DNA of 64,000 bases from Actinocatenispora sp036503555 (lineage in GTDB: Bacteria > Actinomycetota > Actinomycetes > Mycobacteriales > Micromonosporaceae): NCBI GenBank assembly GCA_036503555.1, contig DASXWQ010000048.1, positions 1-64,000 on the forward strand, in the 5' to 3' direction. The position numbers were made by a program, and so were the translations under genes. This document shows, in pieces, positions 49,013 through 61,053 of the stretch. Each line of letters starts with the position of its first letter. Within the stretch, counting starts at the first letter, position 1. Below the pieces are notes generated by a model. That model did not search any database and had not been told where the DNA came from. It saw only the letters and a program-made list of their open reading frames with translations.

Positions 49013-50845
49013 CTACAGGCTGGATTCGAGGAGGAGTTCGATGCCGTCGGCGGTGCAGCTCAGCAGCGTGGGCCGTAGCTCCCGGTCCTCGACCGTCGAC
49101 TCGGCGACGATGCGGCGCAGCGTCTCCGCGGCGGGGGAGCCGGCCGGCGCGAGGTACATGTGGTCGGGGCAGGTGATGGCGATGACCAGGTCGGACCAGC
49201 CGGTGATCTCGGCGATCCGCTCGTGGAAGTCGGGCAGGCAGATCGCGCCCGCCGCGAGGAAGCCGTCCTGGCGGGACAGCCGGCACATCCGGTCGCCGTC
49301 GTCGTTCGCCGTACCCTCCACGACCAGGCCGTCCATCACCGCCGCGACCGCCTCGGCCGCCTGCCGCGCGAAGTCCTCGTCGTCGGTCACCTGGCCGTGC
49401 AGGACGTGGCCCATGCCGACGGTGCCGCGCGGCGTCAGCGCCACCCGCGCCAGCGTCGCGTAGATCGCGTCGCCCACCACCGGCCAGTACGGTCGGGTCT
49501 CCTTGATCCAGTCGGTGGTCGACAGCGACGCGCTGCGCAGCACCGGCAGCACCGTGGCGTCCTTCGTGCTCTCCACGATGCCCTCGGCGGCCTTCGACAT
49601 CTCCTCCTCGACGAGCTGCTTCCGTACCTCCTCGTTGAGGCGCCGCGCCGTCTCGTACGCAGTGTCCCAGCCGTTCTCGTCCGGCCGCCCCATCACGAAG
49701 TACTGCTGGACGTCGCCGAACGTCTCCGCGATGAACTGCTTGTCCACAGTGGACGGTTCCCAGTGCGCGGCGACCGCCGTCACCTCGTCCGCGCGTACCC
49801 CGTCGCTCGCCACGACCTGCTCCCACGCCCGCCGGACGGCGTGCTCGTCGCGGGCGGTCATCAGCGCGCTGAGGACGTCGTCGCTCCCGCTGCCGCGGTG
49901 GAAGTTGACGACGTTGACGGCCGGGTCGGTGGCCGGGTCCTCGGCCGGTTCGGGCTCCGGACCGCCCTCCAGCAGGATCTCCGGGCCGGCCGCGGTGAGC
50001 CGGATCAGCGTCGGCCGGAACGTCGCCGCCCGCGCCGGCGCGTCGCGTACCAGGGTCCGCAGCTCGTCCAGGGCGGGGGAGCCGGCGGGCACGATCACCA
50101 TCTCGTTCGGGTACGGGATGGCGACGATCTGCTCGTCCCAGCCGTACCTCTCGTGCACGATGCCGTGCAGGTTGGCGAGGACGATGGCCGAGCCGGCGAG
50201 CTGCTCGTCGTGGCGGATCCGAACGAGGCGGATCTCGCCGCCGATCGTGGGCGCCTCGAAGCTGAGCCCGGCCATCAGCCGCAGCGCCGCGTCCTTCGCC
50301 AGGGCCAGGAAGTCGTCCTGGTCGGTGATGTCGTCCCAGCGCAGCGACTCGACCGCGATCATGCCGTCCGGCGTGGTGGTGGTCCGGGCCAGCGTGGCGA
50401 ACAGCGCCTCCTCGATCACCGCGAACGCCGGTACGCTTGCCCAGAGCTCGCGCCCGGCGGGCAGCGACATGCTGTGGACGACGGGCAGCAGGTTGCCCGG
50501 GCGCTCCTCGCGCGGGACGGGACCGGTCGCCGGGGTCTCGGCCTCGTCGAGCGCCCTGGTCGCCTCCGCCAGCGCCGCGTCCCAGCCGTCCGCCGTCGGC
50601 CGATCGAACCGGAAGGCCACGTCGACCTCGTCGAACGTCAGTTCCACGTACCGCCGGTCCATGACCGACGGTTGCCAGCGGCAGGTGATCGCGGTGACCG
50701 TCTCGGGCCGCGCGTCGTGCTCGGCGGCGACGATCCGCCAGGCCCGGCGTACGGCGTCGGCGACGCGGGCCGGCACGTCGGCGCTGAGGCTGCGGTCCGG
50801 CCCGAAGTGGAAGACGACGGGGTTGCGGCTGGCGTCGATGCTCAT
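49013..50845 (-). CDS. Unknown protein with two internal copies of the same module
   Basis: 610 residues: copy 1 (about 1-310) and copy 2 (about 320-610). Copy 1 has RRAW, WQPSVMDRRYVELTF, DRPTADGWDAALAEATR, LLPVVHSMSLPAG, LAGSAIVLANLHGIV, AIPYPNEMVIVPAGSP, FRPTLIRLTAAG. Copy 2 has RRAWEQV, WEPSTVDKQFIAETF, GRPDENGWDTAYETARR, VLPVLRSASL, LAAGAICLPDFHERI, AITCPDHMYLAPAGSP and LRPTLLSCTADGI. The gene is 80 bp upstream of the single-copy paralogue. ATG 50845 follows GGAGG. The palindrome GTCCACAGTGGAC sits at 49742-49754 within PSTVDK. Confidence 0.87.
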   Translation of the reverse strand: MSIDASRNPVVFHFGPDRSLSADVPARVADAVRRAWRIVAAEHDARPETVTAITCRWQPSVMDRRYVELTFDEVDVAFRFDRPTADGWDAALAEATRALDEAETPATGPVPREERPGNLLPVVHSMSLPAGRELWASVPAFAVIEEALFATLARTTTTPDGMIAVESLRWDDITDQDDFLALAKDAALRLMAGLSFEAPTIGGEIRLVRIRHDEQLAGSAIVLANLHGIVHERYGWDEQIVAIPYPNEMVIVPAGSPALDELRTLVRDAPARAATFRPTLIRLTAAGPEILLEGGPEPEPAEDPATDPAVNVVNFHRGSGSDDVLSALMTARDEHAVRRAWEQVVASDGVRADEVTAVAAHWEPSTVDKQFIAETFGDVQQYFVMGRPDENGWDTAYETARRLNEEVRKQLVEEEMSKAAEGIVESTKDATVLPVLRSASLSTTDWIKETRPYWPVVGDAIYATLARVALTPRGTVGMGHVLHGQVTDDEDFARQAAEAVAAVMDGLVVEGTANDDGDRMCRLSRQDGFLAAGAICLPDFHERIAEITGWSDLVIAITCPDHMYLAPAGSPAAETLRRIVAESTVEDRELRPTLLSCTADGIELLLESSL

Positions 50846-50950
50846 GCGCGAACCTCCGGTGTCCTCCAACGTCCGTCCCAGCCTAGGCGCCTGACATGGG
50901 CGGATTCCGTTGGGCCGCAACGGCACGGAGCGGAGTCGCGACGCTACGGG

Positions 50951-50981
50951 CTTGACTTGAAGTCGGCTTCATGTTCCAGGA
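50951..50981 (+). promoter_or_regulatory. MerR-type promoter candidate
   Basis: CTTGACTTGAAGTCGG then CTTCA: a TGAAG/CTTCA dyad sits between TTGACT and CAGGAT separated by 19 bases, the long spacer bound by MerR-type activators. It is 36 bp upstream of the oxidoreductase ATG. No MerR gene is in the window. Confidence 0.55.
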
Positions 50982-51016
50982 TGGCCCTCGACGTACGACG
51001 AAACGAGGAGGCGGCG

Positions 51017-51961
51017 ATGCTGGTGGTGCAGGCGACCCGGTTCGGCGGGCCGGACGTGTTGGTGGCGCACGAGATGCCGGCCCCGCCGGTCGAGGCGGGC
51101 ACCGCGCTGATCGAGGTCGCGGCCGTCGACACGCTGCACGTGGAGACGCGTATCCGGGCCGGGTCGGCCACGCAGTGGTTCGACATCCACCCGCCGTACG
51201 TGCCCGGCGGCGCCGTCGCCGGGACCGTACGCTCCGTCGGCGACGGCGTGGACCCGTCCCTCGTCGGGCGTCGGGTCGCCGCGTTCCCCGCGGGGGCGTA
51301 CGCCGAACAGGTGGTGGTGCCCGCAGACGAGCTGGTCGACGTGCCCGACGCGCTGGAACTGACCGAGGCCGCGGCCCTGCTGCACGACGGCCCGACCGCG
51401 CTCGGCCTTGCCGACCTCGCGCCGGCCAAGCCCGGCCACCGTGTCCTCGTCGTCGGCGGTACCGGCGGCGCCGGCATCCTGCTCGTCCAGCTCGCGCACG
51501 CGGCCGGCGGGTACGTCGTCGCCACCGCACGCGGCGAGGCCAAGCGCGACCTGGTACGCCGGCTCGGCGCCGACGAGGTCGTCGAGCCCGCCACCGCCAC
51601 CTGGGCGTCGATGCGCGCCGACACCGTCGTCGACGGCATCGGCGGCGCGCTCGGTACGGCGGCGTACGCCGCGGTCCGGGACGGCGGAACGTTCCTCGCG
51701 TTCGGCGCGCCCACCGCCGACGGGTTCGCCGCGCTGGACACCGACGACGCCGCCCGGCGCGGCGTCACGATCCGCGGCATCGCCGATCTCCAGTACGGCC
51801 CGGCCGAGCGCCGCACCCTCGTGCGGCGCGCGTTCGCGCTGGCCGCCGAGGGTGCGATCGTCCCGGTCATCGGCCAGACGTACCCGCTGCGGGAGGCGGC
51901 GGCCGCCCACGCCGCGATCGAGGCCCGCACCGTCACGGCGAAGACGCTGCTCGTCTGCTGA
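51017..51961 (+). CDS. Quinone oxidoreductase-like zinc-binding dehydrogenase family protein
   Basis: 314 residues. N-terminus MLVVQATRFGGPDVLVAHEM, GroES-like domain with YVPGGAVAGTV, NADPH motif VLVVGGTGGAGILLVQLAHAAGG; no zinc-ligand set, so a quinone or enone reductase is likely. ATG 51017 is preceded by GAGGAGG. The MerR-type promoter upstream suggests induction by redox-active or xenobiotic compounds. Confidence 0.92.
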   Translation: MLVVQATRFGGPDVLVAHEMPAPPVEAGTALIEVAAVDTLHVETRIRAGSATQWFDIHPPYVPGGAVAGTVRSVGDGVDPSLVGRRVAAFPAGAYAEQVVVPADELVDVPDALELTEAAALLHDGPTALGLADLAPAKPGHRVLVVGGTGGAGILLVQLAHAAGGYVVATARGEAKRDLVRRLGADEVVEPATATWASMRADTVVDGIGGALGTAAYAAVRDGGTFLAFGAPTADGFAALDTDDAARRGVTIRGIADLQYGPAERRTLVRRAFALAAEGAIVPVIGQTYPLREAAAAHAAIEARTVTAKTLLVC

Positions 51962-51974
51962 GAGGGCGGACGCC

Positions 51975-52409
51975 TCACCCGTCGATGGGGCGTCCCGCCG
52001 CGTCCGCCGCCGCGAGCACGTTGACGTAGTCGCGCAGCCGGGTGATCCGACCGCCGTGGACGGTGAGTACGACGATGTTGGGGAGGACGAAGTCCCGACC
52101 GGTCGACGCGTTTCGGCCGATGGCCTCCTGCTCGACGACGATCGTCGCCGGCTCGCCGGTGTCGTGCACGGCGATCGTGCGGTACCGCTCGTACCGGAGC
52201 GGAAGCGTCCGCCAGCCCGCGGAGATCCACCCCACGATCTCGTCCCGGCCCGTGAGCCGGGACGGCACGCCGGGGCGGACGAACGGAAACTCGTGCACCG
52301 CGTCGGGTGCGTAGACGCGCCTCAGATCGTCGACGGACTGGCCGACGGCGGCTCGGCGGAAACGCGCCAGGACCTCGCGCGGCCCCGCCGTCGACCCGAT
52401 GGGCTCCAT
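51975..52409 (-). CDS. SnoaL-like / nuclear transport factor 2 family protein
   Basis: 144 residues with the cone-like NTF2 fold: VLARFRRAAVGQSVDDLRRVYAPDAVHEFPF at the N-terminus and VLTVHGGRITRLRDYVNV at the C-terminus. Such proteins are isomerases, hydratases or binding proteins; function undetermined. It is divergent from a LysR gene 103 bp away. Confidence 0.88.
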   Translation of the reverse strand: MEPIGSTAGPREVLARFRRAAVGQSVDDLRRVYAPDAVHEFPFVRPGVPSRLTGRDEIVGWISAGWRTLPLRYERYRTIAVHDTGEPATIVVEQEAIGRNASTGRDFVLPNIVVLTVHGGRITRLRDYVNVLAAADAAGRPIDG

Positions 52410-52500
52410 ACCGGTGCTCTCCCTTCCCCGTACGAGGACGTTCGGTTCACCTCATCACCGCCGGCCGGTCGGCGTCCAAGACCCATCGCGCCACGATCGA

Positions 52501-52506
52501 TAACCT
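52501..52506 (+). promoter_or_regulatory. Candidate -10 (TAACCT) for leaderless LysR gene
   Basis: TAACCT ends 6 bases before ATG 52513. Confidence 0.4.
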
Positions 52507-52512
52507 GACGGA

Positions 52513-53358
52513 ATGGATGGCGCCGTGGAGACCCGGGAACTGGCGCACTTCCTCGCGGTGGCCGAGGAACTGCACTTCGGCCGGGCCGCCGCTCGGCTCG
52601 GCATCGCCCAACCCGGGCTGTCGAAGACGATCCGAAAACTGGAACGTCGCCTGGACGTCGCCCTGTTCGAACGACACAGCCGCGCGGTGCGGCTGACCGC
52701 GGCCGGCGAGGTGCTGGCCCGGGAGGCGCGGTACGCCCTGGATGCCGTGGACGCCGCCGCGCGCCGCACCCGGCGGACAGGCGCTCGTGAGCCGCACCTG
52801 GTCATGGCCATGAAGGCGGGCGGTGACGCGGGCCTGCTGCCGGCGATCCTTGCCGCCTGCGAGCGTGAACCGTGCTCGCTGCCGGTACGGGTGATCTTCG
52901 GTACCGACCGGGTGCGGTTGCTGCGCGACGGGGAGGCCGACGTTGCCCTGCTGTTCGCCCCGGCCGACGACCTGCGCGGGCTCGACACCGAGCCACTGCT
53001 GACCGAACCCCGGATGGCAGTGCTCCCGTCCGCGCACCGCCTGGCGAGCCGGCCGAGCCTGCGCCTTGCCGATCTCCGCGACGAGAACGTACACGGGCAG
53101 TCGGCGGGTCCCGACGCGGCAAGCGTCACCGAGCTGATGCAACTCGTCGCCCTGGGCCGGACCGTCGCCGTGGTCCCGCGATCGCTGGCCGTCGCCGTGC
53201 CCCTGCGGCACGACATCGCCAGCGTGCCGCTGACCGACGCCCCGCCGGTCACCCTGCTGCTGGCCTGGCCCGCCCACAGCACGTCGCCGGCCATCGCCGC
53301 CCTCGCGCGCGCCGTCCGCACAGCCTGCCCGGGCGGCGACGCGGCTACATGCGGGTGA
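52513..53358 (+). CDS. LysR family transcriptional regulator
   Basis: 281 residues. HTH HFGRAAARLGIAQPGLSKTIRKLE (about residues 21-44) and a C-terminal effector domain. It probably regulates the divergent SnoaL-like gene. ATG 52513 (MDGAVETRELAHFLAVAEEL) is favoured by the TAACCT box; its 3' end overlaps the convergent helicase gene by 14 bp. Confidence 0.93.
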   Translation: MDGAVETRELAHFLAVAEELHFGRAAARLGIAQPGLSKTIRKLERRLDVALFERHSRAVRLTAAGEVLAREARYALDAVDAAARRTRRTGAREPHLVMAMKAGGDAGLLPAILAACEREPCSLPVRVIFGTDRVRLLRDGEADVALLFAPADDLRGLDTEPLLTEPRMAVLPSAHRLASRPSLRLADLRDENVHGQSAGPDAASVTELMQLVALGRTVAVVPRSLAVAVPLRHDIASVPLTDAPPVTLLLAWPAHSTSPAIAALARAVRTACPGGDAATCG

Positions 53359-55888
53359 CGGCGGTGACGGTGACCGCGGCCGTACCCGCCTCGTCGGAGG
53401 CGGCCAGGTCGACCTCGGCGTCGATGGACCAGTCGTGGTCGCCGGCCGGGTCGTCGAGCACCTGGCGCACCAGCCACCGGGTCGGCTGCTGCTCGATCTG
53501 AAGCAGCTTCGGGCCGCGGGCGTCCGGGCCGGTGCCGATGTCGGCGTGCTCGGCGAAGTACGGCGCCAACCCCGACTCCCAGTCCTCGGCGTCGAAACCG
53601 GCCTCCGCGTCCAGCTCGCCGAGCAGGTCGTACCTGCGCAGCGCGGCCAGCTCCACCCGGCGGAACAGCGCGTTGCGTACCAGCACCCGGAAGGCGCGCG
53701 GGTTCGCGGTGACCGCCGGCGGCCGATTGTCCACAGTGGACTCAGTCGGCAGCGCGCCGGGGTTGCGCAGCTTCTCCCACTCGTCCAGCAGGCTCGAATC
53801 GACCTGCCGCACCAGCTCGCCGAGCCACTCGATCAGGTCCGACAGCTCCTCGGTACGCGCCGAGTCCGGCACCGTCTGCCGCAATGCCTTGTACGCGTCG
53901 GCCAGGTACCGCAGCACCAGGCCCTCGGACCGCGCCAGCTTGTAGAGCCCGACGTACTCGGTGAACGTCATGGCCCGCTCGTACATGTCGCGGACGACCG
54001 ACTTGGGGGCCAGCTCGTGCTCCGTCACCCACGGGTGGCCCTTCGCGTACGACGCGAACGCCACGTCGAGCAGCTCGGCGAGCGGCTTCGGCCAGGTGAT
54101 CTCCTCCAGCCGCTCCATCCGCTCGTCGTACTCGACGCCGTCGGACTTCATCGCGTTGACCGCCTCGCCGCGGGCCGCGAACTGCTGCGCCATCAGCACC
54201 TGACGCGGATTGTCCAATGTGGACTCGATGATCGACACCACGTCCAACGCGTACGTCGGGGACTCGGTGTCCAGCAGCTCCAGCGCGGCCAGCGCGAACG
54301 GCGACAGCGGCTGGTTCAGCGCGAAGTCGTACTGCAGGTCGACCGTGACGCGGATGGTGTCGCCGTACTCGTCCGGCTCGGCCAGCTCCTCGACCACCCC
54401 GCCGGCCCTGAGTGCGCGGTAGATCGCGATCGCACGGCGGATGTGCTTGCGTTGCGCCGCAGGCTCCTCGTGGTTGTCCGTGAGCAGGTGCCGCATCGCC
54501 GAGAACGGGTCGCCGCCGCGGTCGATGACGTTCAGCAGCATCGCGTGACTGACCCGGAACTGCGACGTCAGCGCCTCCGGCTCCGCCGCCACCAGCCGCT
54601 CGAACGTCGCCTTCGTCCACGACACGGTGCCCGGCGCCGGCTTCTTCCGTACCACCTTGCGCCGCTTCTTCTCGTCGTTGCCGGCCTTGCGCAGCGCCTT
54701 CTCGTTCTCGATCACGTGGTCCGGCGCCTCGACCACCACCGTGCCGACCGTGTCGTACCCGGCGCGGCCCGCGCGGCCCGCGATCTGGTGGAACTCGCGC
54801 GCCTTCAACTGCCGCGTCCGCACCCCGTCGTACTTCGTCAGCGCGGTGAACACGACAGTCCGGATCGGTACGTTGATGCCGACGCCGAGGGTGTCCGTGC
54901 CGCAGATGACCTTCAACAGGCCGGCCTGCGCCAACAGCTCCACCAGCCGCCGGTACTTCGGCAGCATCCCCGCGTGGTGCACGCCGATCCCGTGTCGTAC
55001 CAACCGCGACAGCGTCTTGCCGAAGCCCGCCGTGAACCGGAAGTCGCCGATCAGCTCGGCGATCGCGTCCTTCTCCTGCCGCGTGCACATGTTCGTACTC
55101 ATCAGCGCCTGCGCGCGTTCCAGCGCCGCGGCCTGGGTGAAGTGCACGACGTAGATCGGCGCCTGCTTCGTCTCCAGCAGCTCTTCCAGCGTCTCGTGCA
55201 GCGGCGTCGTCACGTACTCGAAGAACAGCGGTACGGGGCGCTCCGCCGAGCTGACCGTCGTCGTCGGTCGCCCGGTACGCCGGGTCAGGTCCTTCTCGAA
55301 CCGGGCCACGTCGCCCAACGTCGCCGACATCAGCAGGAACTGCGCCCGCGGCAGTTCCAGCAGCGGGATCTGCCATGCCCAGCCGCGCTCCGGCTCGGCG
55401 TAGAAGTGGAACTCGTCCATCACGACCTGGTCGACGTCGGCGTCCGTGCCGTCCCGCAGCGCCAGGTTCGCCAGGATCTCCGCCGTGCAGCAGATGATCG
55501 GCGCCGACTCGTTGACACTGGCGTCGCCGGTCAACATCCCCACGTTCTCCGCGCCGAACGTGTCGCACAGCGCGAAGAACTTCTCGCTCACCAGCGCCTT
55601 GATCGGCGCGGTGTAGAACGTACGCCCGCGCTTCGGCGCGCCCGACGCGTCCCGGGCCGCGGCGCCGGCCAGCGCCGCGAAGTGCGCGCCCACCGCCACC
55701 AGGCTCTTCCCCGAGCCGGTCGGCGTGGAGAGGATGACGTTCGACCCCGACACCAGCTCGATCAGCGCCTCCTGCTGCGCCGGGTACAGTTCGAGCCCCT
55801 GCTCGCCGACCCACGCCTCGAACGCCTCGTACACCGCGTCCGGCTCAGCCGTCCGTGGTACGCGATCCGCCAGTGTCACCGCCGTCAC
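53345..55888 (-). CDS. DEAD/DEAH-box RNA helicase (Ski2-like, DUF3516 type)
   Basis: 847 residues. Helicase motifs: Walker A STPTGSGKS, TAPIKAL, DEFHFY (motif II), MSATLGD (III), and GVGINVPIRTV and HQIAGRAGRAGYD (V-VI). A long C-terminal region matches the DUF3516 extension of actinobacterial superfamily 2 helicases. It likely remodels RNA; substrate unknown. The start is GTG 55888 after AGGAAGG; GTG 55879 is an alternative. The iterated palindrome (53729-53741, Glu-Ser-Thr-Val-Asp) and a one-mismatch copy (54212-54224) lie inside. Confidence 0.93.
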   Translation of the reverse strand: MTAVTLADRVPRTAEPDAVYEAFEAWVGEQGLELYPAQQEALIELVSGSNVILSTPTGSGKSLVAVGAHFAALAGAAARDASGAPKRGRTFYTAPIKALVSEKFFALCDTFGAENVGMLTGDASVNESAPIICCTAEILANLALRDGTDADVDQVVMDEFHFYAEPERGWAWQIPLLELPRAQFLLMSATLGDVARFEKDLTRRTGRPTTTVSSAERPVPLFFEYVTTPLHETLEELLETKQAPIYVVHFTQAAALERAQALMSTNMCTRQEKDAIAELIGDFRFTAGFGKTLSRLVRHGIGVHHAGMLPKYRRLVELLAQAGLLKVICGTDTLGVGINVPIRTVVFTALTKYDGVRTRQLKAREFHQIAGRAGRAGYDTVGTVVVEAPDHVIENEKALRKAGNDEKKRRKVVRKKPAPGTVSWTKATFERLVAAEPEALTSQFRVSHAMLLNVIDRGGDPFSAMRHLLTDNHEEPAAQRKHIRRAIAIYRALRAGGVVEELAEPDEYGDTIRVTVDLQYDFALNQPLSPFALAALELLDTESPTYALDVVSIIESTLDNPRQVLMAQQFAARGEAVNAMKSDGVEYDERMERLEEITWPKPLAELLDVAFASYAKGHPWVTEHELAPKSVVRDMYERAMTFTEYVGLYKLARSEGLVLRYLADAYKALRQTVPDSARTEELSDLIEWLGELVRQVDSSLLDEWEKLRNPGALPTESTVDNRPPAVTANPRAFRVLVRNALFRRVELAALRRYDLLGELDAEAGFDAEDWESGLAPYFAEHADIGTGPDARGPKLLQIEQQPTRWLVRQVLDDPAGDHDWSIDAEVDLAASDEAGTAAVTVTAVTRM

Positions 55889-55936
55889 CCCCTTCCTGTC
55901 ACCTGCCCCATGGGGCAACGCCCGCGGCGCGGGCCG

Positions 55937-56116
55937 TCATTCCTCGTCCGGGTCGTCCAGGCGCGCCAGCCAGGTCGCCAGCCGCTCCACCGGCGTCTCG
56001 AACTCCGGGTTGATGTCGACGAACTCGCGCAGCCGGTCCGCCACCCAGTCCAGCGTCACGGACTCCTCGCCGCGCCGCTCGGCCAGCTCCTCGATGCCGC
56101 GATCGGTGAAGTACAT
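55937..56116 (-). CDS. Small acidic protein, DUF6104-like
   Basis: 59 residues starting MYFTDRGIEELAERRGEESV, then a helical acidic C-terminus ending WLARLDDPDEE. Proteins of this size and N-terminus occur next to kgd in many actinobacteria (recalled as DUF6104). It lies 70 bp after the kgd stop, same strand. Function unknown. Confidence 0.8.
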   Translation of the reverse strand: MYFTDRGIEELAERRGEESVTLDWVADRLREFVDINPEFETPVERLATWLARLDDPDEE

Positions 56117-56186
56117 CGGTCAGGTCCTCTACATGGCGGCTCCCGCCACCCGACGACGGGTGGCGGGAGCCGAAGGTTGGTCGGGG

Positions 56187-59981
<3,795 letters not shown>

Positions 59982-60186
59982 GGCCGTTATCGCCTCTTCC
60001 GACGCTATTCTCGACCACCCGTGGGCGCGGGCGGCCGCCACGCTGAACACCCGGCGTTCCAGGCTACGCGCCCGCCACGACCGCGTGCAGTGACGGGACC
60101 GACCGGCGGGGCGCTTTGTCCCTCGGGGTGGTGTGTTTCACACAATCTCCGAACGACGACCGTGAGGTACCAGTTACGAGACGTGA

Positions 60187-60221
60187 CTCGGCCCACCGTC
60201 CGACGTGGACGGTGGGCCGAG
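60187..60221 (-). terminator. 15-bp perfect stem terminator of the ABC exporter operon
   Basis: CTCGGCCCACCGTCC and its exact complement around a 5-base loop, 20 bp past the permease stop. It also separates that operon from kgd. Confidence 0.85.
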
Positions 60222-60240
60222 AACGTGCCGTATCGCCCCG

Positions 60241-61053
60241 TCAGGAGATGTCGCGCCGGCGGGTGATCACCGTGCCGATCACCGCGGCGACCGCGCCGTA
60301 CCCGAGCAGGATGAGCGCGCCGGCCCACCACTGGAACCCGTTCCCGCCCTGCGGCGACGTCATGATCGACGAGGCGCTGCTCGGCAGGTAGTACGCGATC
60401 TTCATCAGCCAGCTCTCGTGGAAGTACTGCGCCAGCAGGGCCAGCACCACCTGGACGACGGTCTGGCCGATGAGCATCGCGACCAGGCCGAGGATCACCG
60501 AGAGGATCTGGCTGCGCAGCAGCGCGCCGATGCCCAGGCCGAACACCGCCCAGATCGCGAACGCCAACCAGTTGAGACCGATCGACTTGAGCACGTCGGC
60601 GTTGCCGAGGTAGAGGTCGGCGTGCTGGGTGCTCAGGAAGACCGCCCCGGACGCCACCGCCAGCACCGTCGTGATCAGCGCGATCACCACGCCGACGATC
60701 ACCGCGACGATCAGCTTCGCGCCGATCACGAGCGTCCGCTTCGGCGTCGCCAGGAACGTCGCCGTGGCGGTCTGGTGGAAGAACTCGTTCGTGAAGATCA
60801 GGATCCCGAACACCATCGCCAGCAGGGTGCCGGCGTACTGGCCGGAGGTGTACAGGCCGGTGACGGCGTTGAGCAGGCCCTCACCCGTACCGCCCCCGCG
60901 CGGGCCGACGGAGTCCGGGTGCAGCGTCACGTACGTGGCGAGCATGTTGAACGCGACGGCGACCGCGGTGAACCCGACGACCCCGATGAGGATCAGCCAC
61001 CAGAGGCTGGTCGTACGGACCTTGAGCAGCTCGCTCCGGATCGCCCGGATCAT
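60241..61053 (-). CDS. ABC-2 type transporter permease
   Basis: 270 residues, six hydrophobic segments with the ABC-2 pattern (SLWWLILIGVVGFTAVAVAF, NEFFHQTATATFLATPKR, VFGLGIGALLRSQILSVILG). ATG 61053 overlaps the stop of the ATPase gene (ATGA). It exports an unknown compound with that ATPase. Confidence 0.93.
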   Translation of the reverse strand: MIRAIRSELLKVRTTSLWWLILIGVVGFTAVAVAFNMLATYVTLHPDSVGPRGGGTGEGLLNAVTGLYTSGQYAGTLLAMVFGILIFTNEFFHQTATATFLATPKRTLVIGAKLIVAVIVGVVIALITTVLAVASGAVFLSTQHADLYLGNADVLKSIGLNWLAFAIWAVFGLGIGALLRSQILSVILGLVAMLIGQTVVQVVLALLAQYFHESWLMKIAYYLPSSASSIMTSPQGGNGFQWWAGALILLGYGAVAAVIGTVITRRRDIS

